Shown one piece after another: positions 14,312 through 22,647 of a DNA stretch of 33,061 bases (within the stretch, counting starts at the first letter, position 1; every line of letters begins with the position of its first letter). A model generated the notes under the pieces. It was not told the origin of the DNA. It did not search any database and was given only the letters and a program-made list of their open reading frames with translations. This DNA comes from JAICUY01 sp038250515 (GTDB lineage Bacteria; Chloroflexota; Limnocylindria; QHBO01): the NCBI GenBank assembly GCA_038250515.1, contig JBBSCG010000020.1, forward strand, positions 1 through 33,061, given 5' to 3'. Position numbers and translations under genes: made by a program.

Positions 14312-16342
14312 ATGTCGCTGCCCGCCCGCGCCCTCGTTCCAACGATCGCCGCGCTTGCCCTGATCGGCTTCCTGCCACCCCAGGTTGCGCGCGCCGCCGA
14401 GGGACTCGAGGTCGTCGCTGCGACGACGTACCAGCTGCTGCCGAGCGAAGGGCGCGTCCACGTCACGGTCAACGCGAACGTCACCTCGCGGACGCCCGAC
14501 ACGCCGGACGGCCGCGTCATCACCGGACTCAGCTTCAGCGCCCAGCCGGGGATTCGCAACGTCGCGGCGCGGTCTGGCACAGCGGCCCTCACGGTCAAGA
14601 TCGAGAAGCGGACCGATGAGTTCACCGGCCTCGCCGTCACCTTCGGCCGGCCGCTCGCATTCGAGGACAGCTACCGCTATGCCGTCAGCTTCGACCTGGT
14701 CGATCCGGGAGGCGCGGCCGGTCGCGACATCCGTATCGGGCGCAGCGTGGTGGCCCTCCCGGTGTGGGCCTTCGGAAGCGATGGCGTGCCCGGCAGCAGC
14801 GTTCGCGTCGAGGTCCCCGCGGGCTACAGCACCAGCGTCGAAGGCAGCCACATGGCGTCCGTCGGCGACCCTGACGGACCAACCACGCTCAGCGCGTCGA
14901 ACCTTGCCGACCCATTCGCATTCTTCGCGTACGTGTCCGCGGATCGGCCCGGGGCATTTTCCGAGACGCCGGTCTCGATTACGCTCGACGGCCGCAAGAC
15001 GACGATCAACGTTCGTGCCTGGCAGGACGACCCCGAGTGGGGCAGCCGCATGAAGAATCTGCTGCGCGGTGGACTGCCGGCACTCCATGAGCTCATCGGT
15101 CTGGAGTACACGGTCGGCGGCGCGCTGAACGTCGAGGAGGCGGCCACCTCACGGCTGGGTGAGTACGCCGGCATCTTCAACGACGTCGATGACACGATCA
15201 CCGTGCGCTATGACGCCAATGCATTCGTCGGTCTGCACGAGGCGGCCCACATCTGGTTCAACGAGCGGCTGTTTCCCGAGCGCTGGATCGGCGAGGCGTT
15301 CGCCGAGTTCTACGCGGTGCAGGCCGGAACGCAGATCGGCGCCAGCGGCGACACCTTCGAGCTGAACGACGGGCTCCTCGAGCACCGTGTGGCGCTCAAC
15401 TCGTGGGGCAAGGTGGGCGTCGAGGATCTCGCCGTCGAGGACTACGCCTATGCCGCCACCTACCATCTGGCCACGCTCATCTTCGCCCGCACCGACCTCG
15501 AAGGGCTGCGCAACATCTGGAAGGCGGCAGCCAACGATGAGCTCGCCTATCGACCGATGCATCCCGGAATCTCGCCCGGCATCAGCATCGCGGTCACGCA
15601 GCAGGGATGGCAACGCCTGCTCGACCTGCTCGAGGAGCGGACCGGCGACAACTACAGCGACCTGTGGGACGAGTGGGTGGTCAGCGACGCGGATCGTCCT
15701 TTGCTCGCCGAGCGGACCGATGCGCGCGACACCTACCGCAGCGTGGCGGCACGCGCCGGGACGTGGGAGCTGCCGCAGCGCATCCGCTACGACCTCGGCT
15801 CGTGGAAGTTCGACGATGCCCAGGCCGAGATGAACAGCGCCGCTGCGGTCATGGTTCAGCGCGATCTCATCGCGACCAAGGCGACGGCGCTCACCCTCGA
15901 ACCGCCGCCGATGCTGCGCTCGACATTCGAGGGCGGCCGTGGCCTGGATGCCGCGGCCGACGAGGCGACGGCTGAGCTCGCCAGCCTCGCCGCGATCGGC
16001 CGAGCGACTGATCTGCTCGCACCCGCGCCGTCGACGCTTGAGACAATCGGGCTGATCGGACTCGAGCCGCCGCGCGAGTTGAGTGCCGCCCGCACTGGCT
16101 TCGAGTCGGGCGACCTCGGCGAGGCGGATGCCGGTGCCGCGATCGCTGCCGCCGCGCGAATCGGTGCACAGGACGCCGGCCGGCAACGGGTGGCCATCAC
16201 GGGTGGTGGGCTGCTCGGCCTGGACCTGCTGGCGATGACTGCTCTGGCGCTGCGCCGCCGAAGCCGGCGCCGCCGTCTCGAGCGCCTGCGGGCGCGGGTC
16301 AATCCGCCGACGTTCAGCCCGCCGATAGGCCCCGCGTCGTGA
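14312..16342 (+). CDS. Membrane-anchored extracellular zinc metallopeptidase (gluzincin-like)
   Basis: A 676-residue secreted protein held by a C-terminal anchor. Residues 1-29 are a signal peptide with an ARA-A-type cleavage site. About 30-270 form a beta-rich region I cannot name. The catalytic motif is HEAAH (309-313), with GEAFAEF (Glu328) supplying the likely third zinc ligand; it resembles the HExxH...NEGFAEF arrangement of M1 peptidases but with a 14-residue rather than 18-residue spacer. A helical C-terminal region rich in Ala, Glu and Asp leads to a membrane helix near 626-648 and an Arg-rich cytoplasmic tail. The start at 14312 gives the cleanest signal peptide. Substrate unknown; no related genes lie nearby. 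Confidence 0.8.
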   Translation: MSLPARALVPTIAALALIGFLPPQVARAAEGLEVVAATTYQLLPSEGRVHVTVNANVTSRTPDTPDGRVITGLSFSAQPGIRNVAARSGTAALTVKIEKRTDEFTGLAVTFGRPLAFEDSYRYAVSFDLVDPGGAAGRDIRIGRSVVALPVWAFGSDGVPGSSVRVEVPAGYSTSVEGSHMASVGDPDGPTTLSASNLADPFAFFAYVSADRPGAFSETPVSITLDGRKTTINVRAWQDDPEWGSRMKNLLRGGLPALHELIGLEYTVGGALNVEEAATSRLGEYAGIFNDVDDTITVRYDANAFVGLHEAAHIWFNERLFPERWIGEAFAEFYAVQAGTQIGASGDTFELNDGLLEHRVALNSWGKVGVEDLAVEDYAYAATYHLATLIFARTDLEGLRNIWKAAANDELAYRPMHPGISPGISIAVTQQGWQRLLDLLEERTGDNYSDLWDEWVVSDADRPLLAERTDARDTYRSVAARAGTWELPQRIRYDLGSWKFDDAQAEMNSAAAVMVQRDLIATKATALTLEPPPMLRSTFEGGRGLDAAADEATAELASLAAIGRATDLLAPAPSTLETIGLIGLEPPRELSAARTGFESGDLGEADAGAAIAAAARIGAQDAGRQRVAITGGGLLGLDLLAMTALALRRRSRRRRLERLRARVNPPTFSPPIGPAS

Positions 16343-16368
16343 CGCCGAACGGTTAGCGTTCCGGCCGC

Positions 16369-16374
16369 TACCCT
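16369..16374 (+). promoter_or_regulatory. Putative -10 box (TACCCT) of the MFS gene
   Basis: TACCCT lies 1 nt before the TTG at 16376 and 10 nt before the TTG at 16385. If it is the -10 box, transcription starts after 16376, which would favour the second TTG. Confidence 0.35.
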
Positions 16375-16375
16375 G

Positions 16376-17692
16376 TTGCGCACCTTGCATCGGTCCATCG
16401 CTGCCGTCCTGTTCGGCACCTTCACCCTTCGGTTGAGCACCGGCCTGACGGGCACGCTGCTGTTCTACTACCTCGCCGACCTGCCGCGACACGGCGGCCC
16501 ATCGGTCAGCGCCTTCCTGGTGGGGCTGCTGACCGCGGCCTACTTCATCGCCGAGCTGGTGCTGTCTCCGGGCTTCGGCGTGCTGTCCGATCGGCTCGGC
16601 GCGCACCGGGTCATGCAGTGGGGGCCGGCCTTCGGTGCCGGGGCGGTGGTCATGACCGGCCTGACCGCCAGCGTGCCGATCCTGGCGCTGACCCGCCTGC
16701 TGGAAGGGGCCGCAGGAGCTGCCAGCATCCCGTCCATCCTCGGTTACATCGCGCTCAGCACCAGCGCGGATGAGCAACTGCGCGGTCGCACCGTGGCGCG
16801 CTTCGAGGCGGCGACGCTGGCCGGCATCGGCGTCGGCGTCGTGCTTGCCGGCGTGCTCTACGACCTCATCGGCCGCAACGCCTTCTTCCTGAATGCCGGG
16901 ATTTACGCGGGCTCCTACCTGATCTACCGATTCGGCGTGGCCGATCTGTCGTCCGAGCTGCTCAACCAGGCCGCCGCGACGCGTGGCACGCGCTTCGACT
17001 TCGCCCGTTACCGCCGTGTGCTGTCCAGCCCCAGCGTTTGGCTGCTCGCGCCGACCTGGATCGCGTTGAACGCCGTCATCGGCGCGTGGACGACGCAATC
17101 GGTCTTCCAGCTGGTGAACAAGCCGAACCCCGAGTTCGCCGGCCAACTGCTGATGGGCGGCCTGCAGCCAAGCCAGGTGAGCGTCGGGATGGGCATCGCC
17201 ATGGTGGTCTTCTTCGCCGGCCTGTTCTACTGGGGCAACCGCTTCAAACGCTTCCGGCGCACGACCATCATCGGTATCGGGATCGCCGGCGGACTGGTCA
17301 TGATGGCCGCGATCTTCGCGCTCAACCACTCGCAGAGCTGGGGCCTGCCCGTCCAGGTCCTGTTCACCGGGACGCTCGCTGTCGGCCTGTTCGTGCTGGC
17401 AGGTGCCACGCCGGCGGCCCTCGGCCTGCTGGCCGACATCAGCGAGAGCCACCCCGCGGATCGCGGCGTGATCATGGGCCTCTACTCGGTCTTCCTGGCG
17501 CTGGGGCAGATCGTCGGGGCGCTGATCAGCGGCAAGGCGGCAGAGTGGCAGGGCATCGACGGGCTGCTGCTGGCGAGCCTGGGGCTGCTGCTCATCGCGC
17601 TGCTGCCCCTCAACCGGCTTCGCGCCTCGGAGCACCTCGTCGGCGTGGCCGAGCCGCCGCGGGTCGCCGCGCAGCCACTCACCGAGGGCTGA
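16376..17692 (+). CDS. MFS transporter
   Basis: A 438-residue major facilitator superfamily permease with about twelve hydrophobic segments. The loop between helices 2 and 3 reads GFGVLSDRLGAHRVMQWGP, the family's GxxxDRxGxR signature, and the central loop falls near residue 200. Substrate unknown; the architecture suits a drug or metabolite exporter. No ATG is available at the 5' end. TTG codons at 16376 and 16385 both precede the first helix (HRSIAAVLFGTF). The longer form is listed, but the -10-like box at 16369 favours the shorter 435-residue form. The gene follows the metallopeptidase by 33 bp and may have its own promoter. Confidence 0.88.
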   Translation: MRTLHRSIAAVLFGTFTLRLSTGLTGTLLFYYLADLPRHGGPSVSAFLVGLLTAAYFIAELVLSPGFGVLSDRLGAHRVMQWGPAFGAGAVVMTGLTASVPILALTRLLEGAAGAASIPSILGYIALSTSADEQLRGRTVARFEAATLAGIGVGVVLAGVLYDLIGRNAFFLNAGIYAGSYLIYRFGVADLSSELLNQAAATRGTRFDFARYRRVLSSPSVWLLAPTWIALNAVIGAWTTQSVFQLVNKPNPEFAGQLLMGGLQPSQVSVGMGIAMVVFFAGLFYWGNRFKRFRRTTIIGIGIAGGLVMMAAIFALNHSQSWGLPVQVLFTGTLAVGLFVLAGATPAALGLLADISESHPADRGVIMGLYSVFLALGQIVGALISGKAAEWQGIDGLLLASLGLLLIALLPLNRLRASEHLVGVAEPPRVAAQPLTEG

Positions 17693-17789
17693 CGCGGCGT
17701 CCGCGACGCTGCCTCGGCGCTTTCGTAGCCACGCCATGGCTCCAACGACGAATGAGCAGCGAATAACGCGGTGTGGCGGGCCCGGTCGA

Positions 17790-17885
17790 ACGGCTCGTCG
17801 GCTGAATGGCCAGGTGGCGGCTGTATCGGCCGAGAAGCGGGTGCTTGGCGGGCCTGGTTGGCCATTAGAGCCACCGTGTGGCTAC
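17790..17885 (+). repeat. Dispersed modular hairpin repeat, copy B
   Basis: The left arm GGCTGAATGGCC (17800-17811) pairs with the right arm GGCCATTAGAGCC (17860-17872). Between them lies the small hairpin GGCTGTATCGGCC (17819-17831), and after them AGCCAC-CGT-GTGGCT (17869-17883). It aligns without gaps to copy C (18677-18762) at 67 of 86 positions by hand count. The stem position that is G-C here is C-G in copy C. It lies between the MFS stop and the XRE-type gene; the remaining intergenic DNA (17693-17789) shows nothing recognisable. Confidence 0.75.
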
Positions 17886-17923
17886 CGTCCCTACAGCCAC
17901 CGCATCGCTCCGCTCCCTCGACA

Positions 17924-18607
17924 CTACAGAAACACGATCCCGTTACCGCCCGGGTCGCGACCTGCCCGCAGCGCAGCCATCACCGTCCGGCTGCGCAGGG
18001 GGAATGCCACCTCGAGCGCCGCGCCGGCCTCGCGGACGGCTCGTCGGTTGGCATGGGTATCCTTGAACACCAAGATCAGCCGATCGACGCCGGCGTCGCG
18101 TTGCTTCTGCATCACCGGCCTGATCTGCGCCTGGACATCACGGAGCCTCGTGAACATCTCGACGCCGATCTTCACCTCGCGTAGCAGCAGGACGTCGAAC
18201 GCGCGCAGGTCACCCGCTATGTTTGTACCGGCCTCGACGACGATCTTCCACTCGCCTGGCTGGATCTCCTCGAGGAAGCGAGCCTCGAGCCCGAGTTGAG
18301 GGGCATCACGGAGCGCCCCACCGGCGGGATAGAGGCGCATCCAGAGTTGGCGTCCAACCACGGCAGCGAACTGGGCGAGGTCAAGGGTGCTCACCTGCAT
18401 GTCCTCCCCTCGCTCGATCCGCCCGACCTTCGACGCCGACCAGCCGAGCGCCAGCGCGACCTCGGCCTGAGTCAAGCCTGCCGCAAGCCGCGCTTCACGC
18501 AGCTCCGCACCCTGCTCTCGCAGAAAGCGCTTGGCCCGGAGAACGGCTTCGTGGACGGCTCGCAGTCGAGGTGGCACTCGGACATCATCCACACCGTGCC
18601 TTACCAC
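17924..18607 (-). CDS. XRE-type helix-turn-helix protein with possible nuclease-like C-terminal domain
   Basis: A 227-residue protein. Residues 33-85 form an XRE/Cro helix-turn-helix (LREARLAAGLTQAEVALALG, then SASKVGRIERGE). The C-terminal half (about 108-227) contains LRAFDVLLL and VKIGVEMFTRLRDVQ, then MQKQRD and DRLILVFKDT. The Asp138...Glu150 spacing on neighbouring strands, followed by a basic helix, recalls PD-(D/E)XK folds, but an intact ExK triad is not obvious, so nuclease activity is speculative. The start is uncertain: GTG at 18607 is listed, with GTG at 18592 (AGG upstream) or 18577 as alternatives. The gene stands alone between two direct copies of the hairpin repeat, which hints at a mobile or accessory cassette. 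Confidence 0.72.
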   Translation of the reverse strand: MVRHGVDDVRVPPRLRAVHEAVLRAKRFLREQGAELREARLAAGLTQAEVALALGWSASKVGRIERGEDMQVSTLDLAQFAAVVGRQLWMRLYPAGGALRDAPQLGLEARFLEEIQPGEWKIVVEAGTNIAGDLRAFDVLLLREVKIGVEMFTRLRDVQAQIRPVMQKQRDAGVDRLILVFKDTHANRRAVREAGAALEVAFPLRSRTVMAALRAGRDPGGNGIVFL

Positions 18608-18629
18608 GGGCTTACCGGCGGCTTAACCA

Positions 18630-18762
18630 GCCCACGGCTCAAACGGCCAAGAATCGACCGATTCCGCCCGCTCGCCGGCTGAATCGCCAGGTGACGGTTG
18701 CATCAGCCAAGAAGCTGGGGTTTGACGGGGCTGCTTGGCGATTAGAGCCACGACATGGCGAT
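18630..18762 (+). repeat. Dispersed modular hairpin repeat, copy C
   Basis: The left arm GGCTGAATCGCC (18677-18688) pairs with the right arm GGCGATTAGAGCC (18737-18749), the same 60-nt spacing as copy B. The inner hairpin is GGTTGCATCAGCC (18696-18708), where changes relative to B keep Watson-Crick or G-T pairing. GCCA and TGGC arms close the right end. An extra upstream module, GGCTCAAACGGCCAAGAA (18636-18653), resembles the GGCTGTATCGGCCAAGAA string of copy A. It lies between the XRE-type gene and proS. Confidence 0.75.
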
Positions 18763-18806
18763 CTGTTGCGACCGATGCTGAAGCCCTGCCCCGCCGCGCC
18801 AACCGC

Positions 18807-18812
18807 TAGAAT
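18807..18812 (+). promoter_or_regulatory. Putative -10 box (TAGAAT) of proS
   Basis: TAGAAT lies 9 nt before the proS ATG (18822), matching the korD box exactly; no Shine-Dalgarno intervenes. Confidence 0.55.
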
Positions 18813-18821
18813 CAGCGGCCC

Positions 18822-20519
18822 ATGCGCCTCTCGGAGCTCTTCTTCACCACGCTGCGCGAAGCGCCGAACGACATGGAGATGCCATCCGCGCGGCTGCTGG
18901 TGCGCGCCGGTTACATCCGCCAACTGTCGTCCGGCATCTTCACCCTGCTGCCACTCGGCTTTCGCGTGGCGCAGAAGATCGAGCAGGTCATCCGCGAGGA
19001 GATCGACGGCATCGGCGGCCAGGAGATGAGCATGCCGGTCGTGCATCCGGGCGACCTGTGGCGCGAGACCGGCCGGTATGACAGCACCGGGCCCGCCCTG
19101 GTCCGATTCAAGGACCGCGCCGGGCGCGACATGGTGCTGGCCATGACCCACGAGGAGGTGGTGACCGACCTCCTGCGCGACATCGTGCAGAGCTACCGGC
19201 AGCTGCCGATGATCGTGTACCACTTCCAGACCAAGTTCCGCGACGAGCCGCGGGCCCGCGGCGGCCTGATCCGCGTCCGCGAGTTCGTGATGAAGGATTC
19301 CTACTCGTGCGACCTCGACGAGGCGGGACTGGACCGCAGCTACGAGCTGCATCACGGCGCGTACTCGCGAATCTTCGAGCGGATCGGTCTGGAGACCATT
19401 GCCGTCGGAGCGGACGTGGGCATGATGGGCGGCAGCCTGGCCCACGAGTTCATGGCGCTCAACCCGCTCGGCGAGGACACGCTGGTGCTGTGCGACAACT
19501 GCGACTACGCGTCGAACCAGCAGATCGCCAACGTGCGGAAGCCGGATCCGCTCACGGAGACCCACCAGCCGCTCGAAGAAGTGGACACGCCCGGCACCAA
19601 CACCATCGCGACGCTCGCTGCGCTCCTCGGCGTCGGTGCGGAGCGGACCGCCAAGGCAGCCTTCTTCGCCGACCAGCGTGGCCGGCTGATCACGGCCATC
19701 GTGCGCGGCGACTTCGAGGTCAACGAGACGAAGCTCGTCAACGCGACCGGTGCGACCGAGCTGCGACCGGCTCGTCCCGAGGAGATCACGGCCGCCGGCA
19801 TGGTGCCCGGCTACGCCTCCCCCATTGGGGCACACGACACGCTCGTCGTGGTCGACGACCTGGTGGCGGCCTCGACCAACCTGGTGGCTGGAGCGAACCG
19901 CGAGGGCGTCCACTACCGCAACGTGAACGTGCCGCGTGACTACACGCCGGGCGTCGTGACCGACATCACCAGTGCCCGCGCGGGTGACGCCTGCCCGAAC
20001 TGCGGCTCGCCGCTTCGTCTGGCAAATGGGATCGAGGTCGGCAATATCTTCAAGCTCGGCACGCGCTACACCGAGGCGCTCGGTGCGACCTATCTCGGCG
20101 AGGACGGCGAGCGGCATCCGATCGTAATGGGCAGCTACGGCATCGGTATCGGTCGAAGCTTGGCGTGCGTGGTCGAGGCGCACCACGACGACAAGGGCAT
20201 TGTGTGGCCGGAAGCGGTGGCCCCCTACGCGGCGCACATCGTCGCCATCGGTGGCGCGCGCGACGCCAGCGTGACCGATGCAGCGGACGGCCTCCACCAG
20301 CGCCTGACCGATGCCGGCGTCGAGGTGCTGTACGACGATCGCGACGAATCACCCGGCGTCAAGTTCACCGATGCGGAGCTGCTCGGCATGCCGCTGCTGA
20401 TCACGGTCTCGCCGCGTTCCCTCGCGGCAGGCGGGGCGGAGGTGACCGTACGGGCCACGGCCGAGCGCTCGGTGCGTCCCATCGCCGAGGTCGAGGCCGA
20501 GCTCGTGGCGGCACGCTGA
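18822..20519 (+). CDS. proS: Prolyl-tRNA synthetase, bacterial type
   Basis: A 565-residue class II aminoacyl-tRNA synthetase that charges tRNA(Pro). The N-terminus MRLSELFFTTLREAP is the usual ProS start. Class II motif 2 appears as KFRDEPRARGGLIRVREFVMKDSYS and motif 3 as MGSYGIGIGRSLACVVEAHHDD. Between them (roughly residues 225-380) lies the INS editing domain of bacterial ProS, which hydrolyses mischarged Ala-tRNA(Pro). The anticodon-binding domain follows from about 470 (APYAAHIVAIGG to the end). Length fits the bacterial-type enzyme (about 570) and not the shorter eukaryote/archaea-like form. Its stop shares one base with the start of the following YCII gene. Confidence 0.97.
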   Translation: MRLSELFFTTLREAPNDMEMPSARLLVRAGYIRQLSSGIFTLLPLGFRVAQKIEQVIREEIDGIGGQEMSMPVVHPGDLWRETGRYDSTGPALVRFKDRAGRDMVLAMTHEEVVTDLLRDIVQSYRQLPMIVYHFQTKFRDEPRARGGLIRVREFVMKDSYSCDLDEAGLDRSYELHHGAYSRIFERIGLETIAVGADVGMMGGSLAHEFMALNPLGEDTLVLCDNCDYASNQQIANVRKPDPLTETHQPLEEVDTPGTNTIATLAALLGVGAERTAKAAFFADQRGRLITAIVRGDFEVNETKLVNATGATELRPARPEEITAAGMVPGYASPIGAHDTLVVVDDLVAASTNLVAGANREGVHYRNVNVPRDYTPGVVTDITSARAGDACPNCGSPLRLANGIEVGNIFKLGTRYTEALGATYLGEDGERHPIVMGSYGIGIGRSLACVVEAHHDDKGIVWPEAVAPYAAHIVAIGGARDASVTDAADGLHQRLTDAGVEVLYDDRDESPGVKFTDAELLGMPLLITVSPRSLAAGGAEVTVRATAERSVRPIAEVEAELVAAR

Positions 20520-20902
20520 TGCGACGCGACCCGAACATCCCCGATGCCTTCGACGTCTACACCCTCGTCCTGCTGCGCCGTCCTCCCGACCCGCCATCGA
20601 TGACCGACGAGCAGATGGAGGCCCTTCAACGCCGCCACCTGGCATACCGCGCCGACCTGACACGACGGGGCGTCCTGGTCGTCAACGGTCCGCTCATCCG
20701 CCAGTCCGACGAATCGCTGCGCGGGCTCTCGATCTTCGCCTCCGACCTGCACGAGGCGCGTCGCTTGAGCGAGGCCGATCCCTCGGTCCAGGCCGGGCGG
20801 CTGCGGTTCGAGGTCATGGAATGGTGGGTCGGGGCCGACAGCCTCGCATTTTCGAGCGCCAACCGTCCCGTCGGCGAACGCCGAGCGATGCCCGACGACT
20901 GA
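20519..20902 (+). CDS. YCII-family protein downstream of proS
   Basis: A 127-residue protein with the YCII/YciI fold: VYTLVLLRRPPD as first strand, LQRRHLAYRADLTRRGVLVVNGPLI with the conserved His and GPL turn, LRGLSIFASDLHEARRL, then DPSVQAGRLRFEVMEWWV, the family's final strand. The ATG at 20519 overlaps the proS stop by one base (TGATG), which implies translational coupling. It resembles the YciI branch more than the DGPF branch represented at 6473. A hydrolytic or isomerase-like role is possible but unproven, and any link with prolyl-tRNA charging is only positional. Confidence 0.82.
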   Translation: MRRDPNIPDAFDVYTLVLLRRPPDPPSMTDEQMEALQRRHLAYRADLTRRGVLVVNGPLIRQSDESLRGLSIFASDLHEARRLSEADPSVQAGRLRFEVMEWWVGADSLAFSSANRPVGERRAMPDD

Positions 20903-20920
20903 CCGGGGTGCGGCGCGCCG

Positions 20921-21379
20921 TTACTTCACCGTGAACGGCACGTGCATGCCAGCCATGTAGTGGCCCTCGACGTTGCAGATCGCCACATAGCTACCAGGGT
21001 CCAGATGCGCACTGAATGACTTCGTCGCCCCCTTCTCGACGTCCTCCACCTCGCCCATCGACTTCAGGCTCGGATCATCCTCGTTGACCTCAGCTTCGTC
21101 GGATGCCGCCGGCAGGGCATCGGCCGCGTCATCGGTCTTGAAAACGACGAACTCGTGAAGGATGGTCCCCTTGTTCGCCACCTGGAAGGTGACATCGCCG
21201 CTTGGAATCTCAGTCTTGTCGAGCTCCACCTTGAACTCGGTCAGCGTCGCATTGACGGTCGTTCCACCTTCCCCGCCGCCGGCTGTCGCCGACGGCGACG
21301 ACTGCGCGGAGCAGGCCGCCAGGATGAGCGCCAATGCAACCGGGCTGAATCCGATGAGTCGTCTTGTCGTCCGTGTCAA
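20921..21379 (-). CDS. Cupredoxin-domain lipoprotein
   Basis: A 152-residue exported blue-copper-like lipoprotein. Its signal peptide ends in LAAC (Cys23), followed by a short Ser/Gly linker. The cupredoxin domain carries a full type 1 copper ligand set: His75 in ILHEF, then Cys135, His140 and Met145 in ICNVEGHYMAGM. It probably carries electrons at the outer face of the membrane. An acidic insert (about 82-115) is unusual for small cupredoxins. The start is a TTG at 21379, supported by GAGGAGG 7 nt upstream; the ATG overlapping that Shine-Dalgarno is out of frame. It is divergent from the histidine kinase gene and converges with the YCII gene across an 18-bp gap containing the palindrome CGGCGCGCCG. 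Confidence 0.88.
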   Translation of the reverse strand: MTRTTRRLIGFSPVALALILAACSAQSSPSATAGGGEGGTTVNATLTEFKVELDKTEIPSGDVTFQVANKGTILHEFVVFKTDDAADALPAASDEAEVNEDDPSLKSMGEVEDVEKGATKSFSAHLDPGSYVAICNVEGHYMAGMHVPFTVK

Positions 21380-21464
21380 TTACCTGCCTCCTCATGGCGT
21401 GCAGCCCGAACAGTCGTCGGACCGTCACGCCAACCGATCATGTATCCACGGGACGGCGGCGTTC

Positions 21465-21470
21465 TATAGT
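21465..21470 (+). promoter_or_regulatory. Putative -10 box (TATAGT) of the two-component operon
   Basis: TATAGT lies 16 nt before the ATG at 21487, giving a very short leader. No clear -35 hexamer was found. Confidence 0.5.
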
Positions 21471-21486
21471 CAGGCGTGACCATTTC

Positions 21487-22647
21487 ATGGGCGTGCACAT
21501 GACCATCCTTCGTCGCAGGACGACCCACGCCGGGGATCGTCGTGCCACGGAGGCGTTCGCGTTCCGCGACCTGCGCGCGCAGCTGCAGCGCATCGGTTTG
21601 GGACGAATCCTCATCGCCCTCGACGCCATCGCGGTGCTGCTCGTGGCCGCGACCTTCTTCCAGCTCGGGCCGCCCGAGCTGCTGTTTCATGGCGTCTTCG
21701 TGGTTCTGACGATCGATGCCTTCGTGTTCGGTCGAACGGTCACCTACCAACGCATCGCCGCCTCGTCGATCGCGATGCTGGGCTACGTACTGCTGCCGAT
21801 CTTCCAACGCGAGATCGAGCCGCTCGATCTGACGGAATGGCCGCTCATGTTCGCCATCGCGATCCTGGTCGCATGGATGGCCGATCGAGAGCGAACGGCC
21901 GTGCGCCACTATGCGCGGCTCTACCGCAGCGCCCGTGAACGCCTGGTGACCACCGAGGAGCAGGAGCGCAAGCGGCTCTCGCGTGATCTGCACGACGGGA
22001 TCGGTCAGACATTGACCGCATTGTCACTTGCCATCGACGGGGCTTCGGGTTCGGAACCGAAGCTCCAGCGCAGCCATCTTCGTCGGGCACGCAAGCTGAG
22101 CGAGATCGCCCTCACCGAGGTGCGCTCGACGGCTGAGCGCGTGCGGCCCCCGCGCCTTGAGGAACGCGGCCTGGAGAGCGCGCTGCGCGAGATGGCCGGC
22201 AATTGCGGAGCCATGATCAACCTGAATCTCGATCACGATGCGGCGGTCGACATGACCCCGGCAACCATGCTCGAAGTGTTCCGCATCACGCAGGAAGCGC
22301 TGGCTAACGCGGTTCGCCACGCCGAGGCGAGCCAGATCCAGCTCATCATGGCGCCGGCCGCGAACGGCGTGCTGCTCGAGATCCGGGACGATGGGCGCGG
22401 GTTCGAGCGCTCGAACGTCGGTCCGCGTCGCCTTGGGCTCGCCAACATGCGCGAACGAGCGGCCACCATGGGTGCACCCCTGAATATCTCGAGCGCACCG
22501 GGGCGGGGAACGAACGTCTCGCTGTTGATCCCTCGACCAACACAAGGACTGCGATCGCATGCCGCGCGGCCGATGGTCACCGGCGGCTCGGACGTCGGCG
22601 GCTCGGTCGCCGGCAATTCAGCCGCGGCTGATCACCACACCCTGTGA
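21487..22647 (+). CDS. Sensor histidine kinase, NarL-partner (HisKA_3) type
   Basis: A 386-residue membrane kinase. About four hydrophobic segments in residues 38-135 form the sensor part with no extracytoplasmic domain, so the signal is probably sensed in the membrane. A short coiled coil leads to the dimerisation/phosphoacceptor motif ERKRLSRDLHDGIGQTL (His169). The ATPase domain shows the N box (EALANAVRHAE), G1 (DDGRGF) and G2 (GLANMRERA, then SAPGRGTNVSLLIP). The start at 21487 follows the TATAGT box; ATG 21499 is an alternative. The stop overlaps the response-regulator start by 4 bp (GTGA). Its neighbour on the other side is the cupredoxin gene, a possible but unproven target. Confidence 0.9.
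   Translation: MGVHMTILRRRTTHAGDRRATEAFAFRDLRAQLQRIGLGRILIALDAIAVLLVAATFFQLGPPELLFHGVFVVLTIDAFVFGRTVTYQRIAASSIAMLGYVLLPIFQREIEPLDLTEWPLMFAIAILVAWMADRERTAVRHYARLYRSARERLVTTEEQERKRLSRDLHDGIGQTLTALSLAIDGASGSEPKLQRSHLRRARKLSEIALTEVRSTAERVRPPRLEERGLESALREMAGNCGAMINLNLDHDAAVDMTPATMLEVFRITQEALANAVRHAEASQIQLIMAPAANGVLLEIRDDGRGFERSNVGPRRLGLANMRERAATMGAPLNISSAPGRGTNVSLLIPRPTQGLRSHAARPMVTGGSDVGGSVAGNSAAADHHTL

Noticed and set aside
17693..18821. Insertion sequence or toxin-antitoxin pair around the XRE-type gene
   Set aside because: No transposase, terminal inverted repeats or second small partner gene is visible. The protein is longer than typical antitoxins and stands alone.
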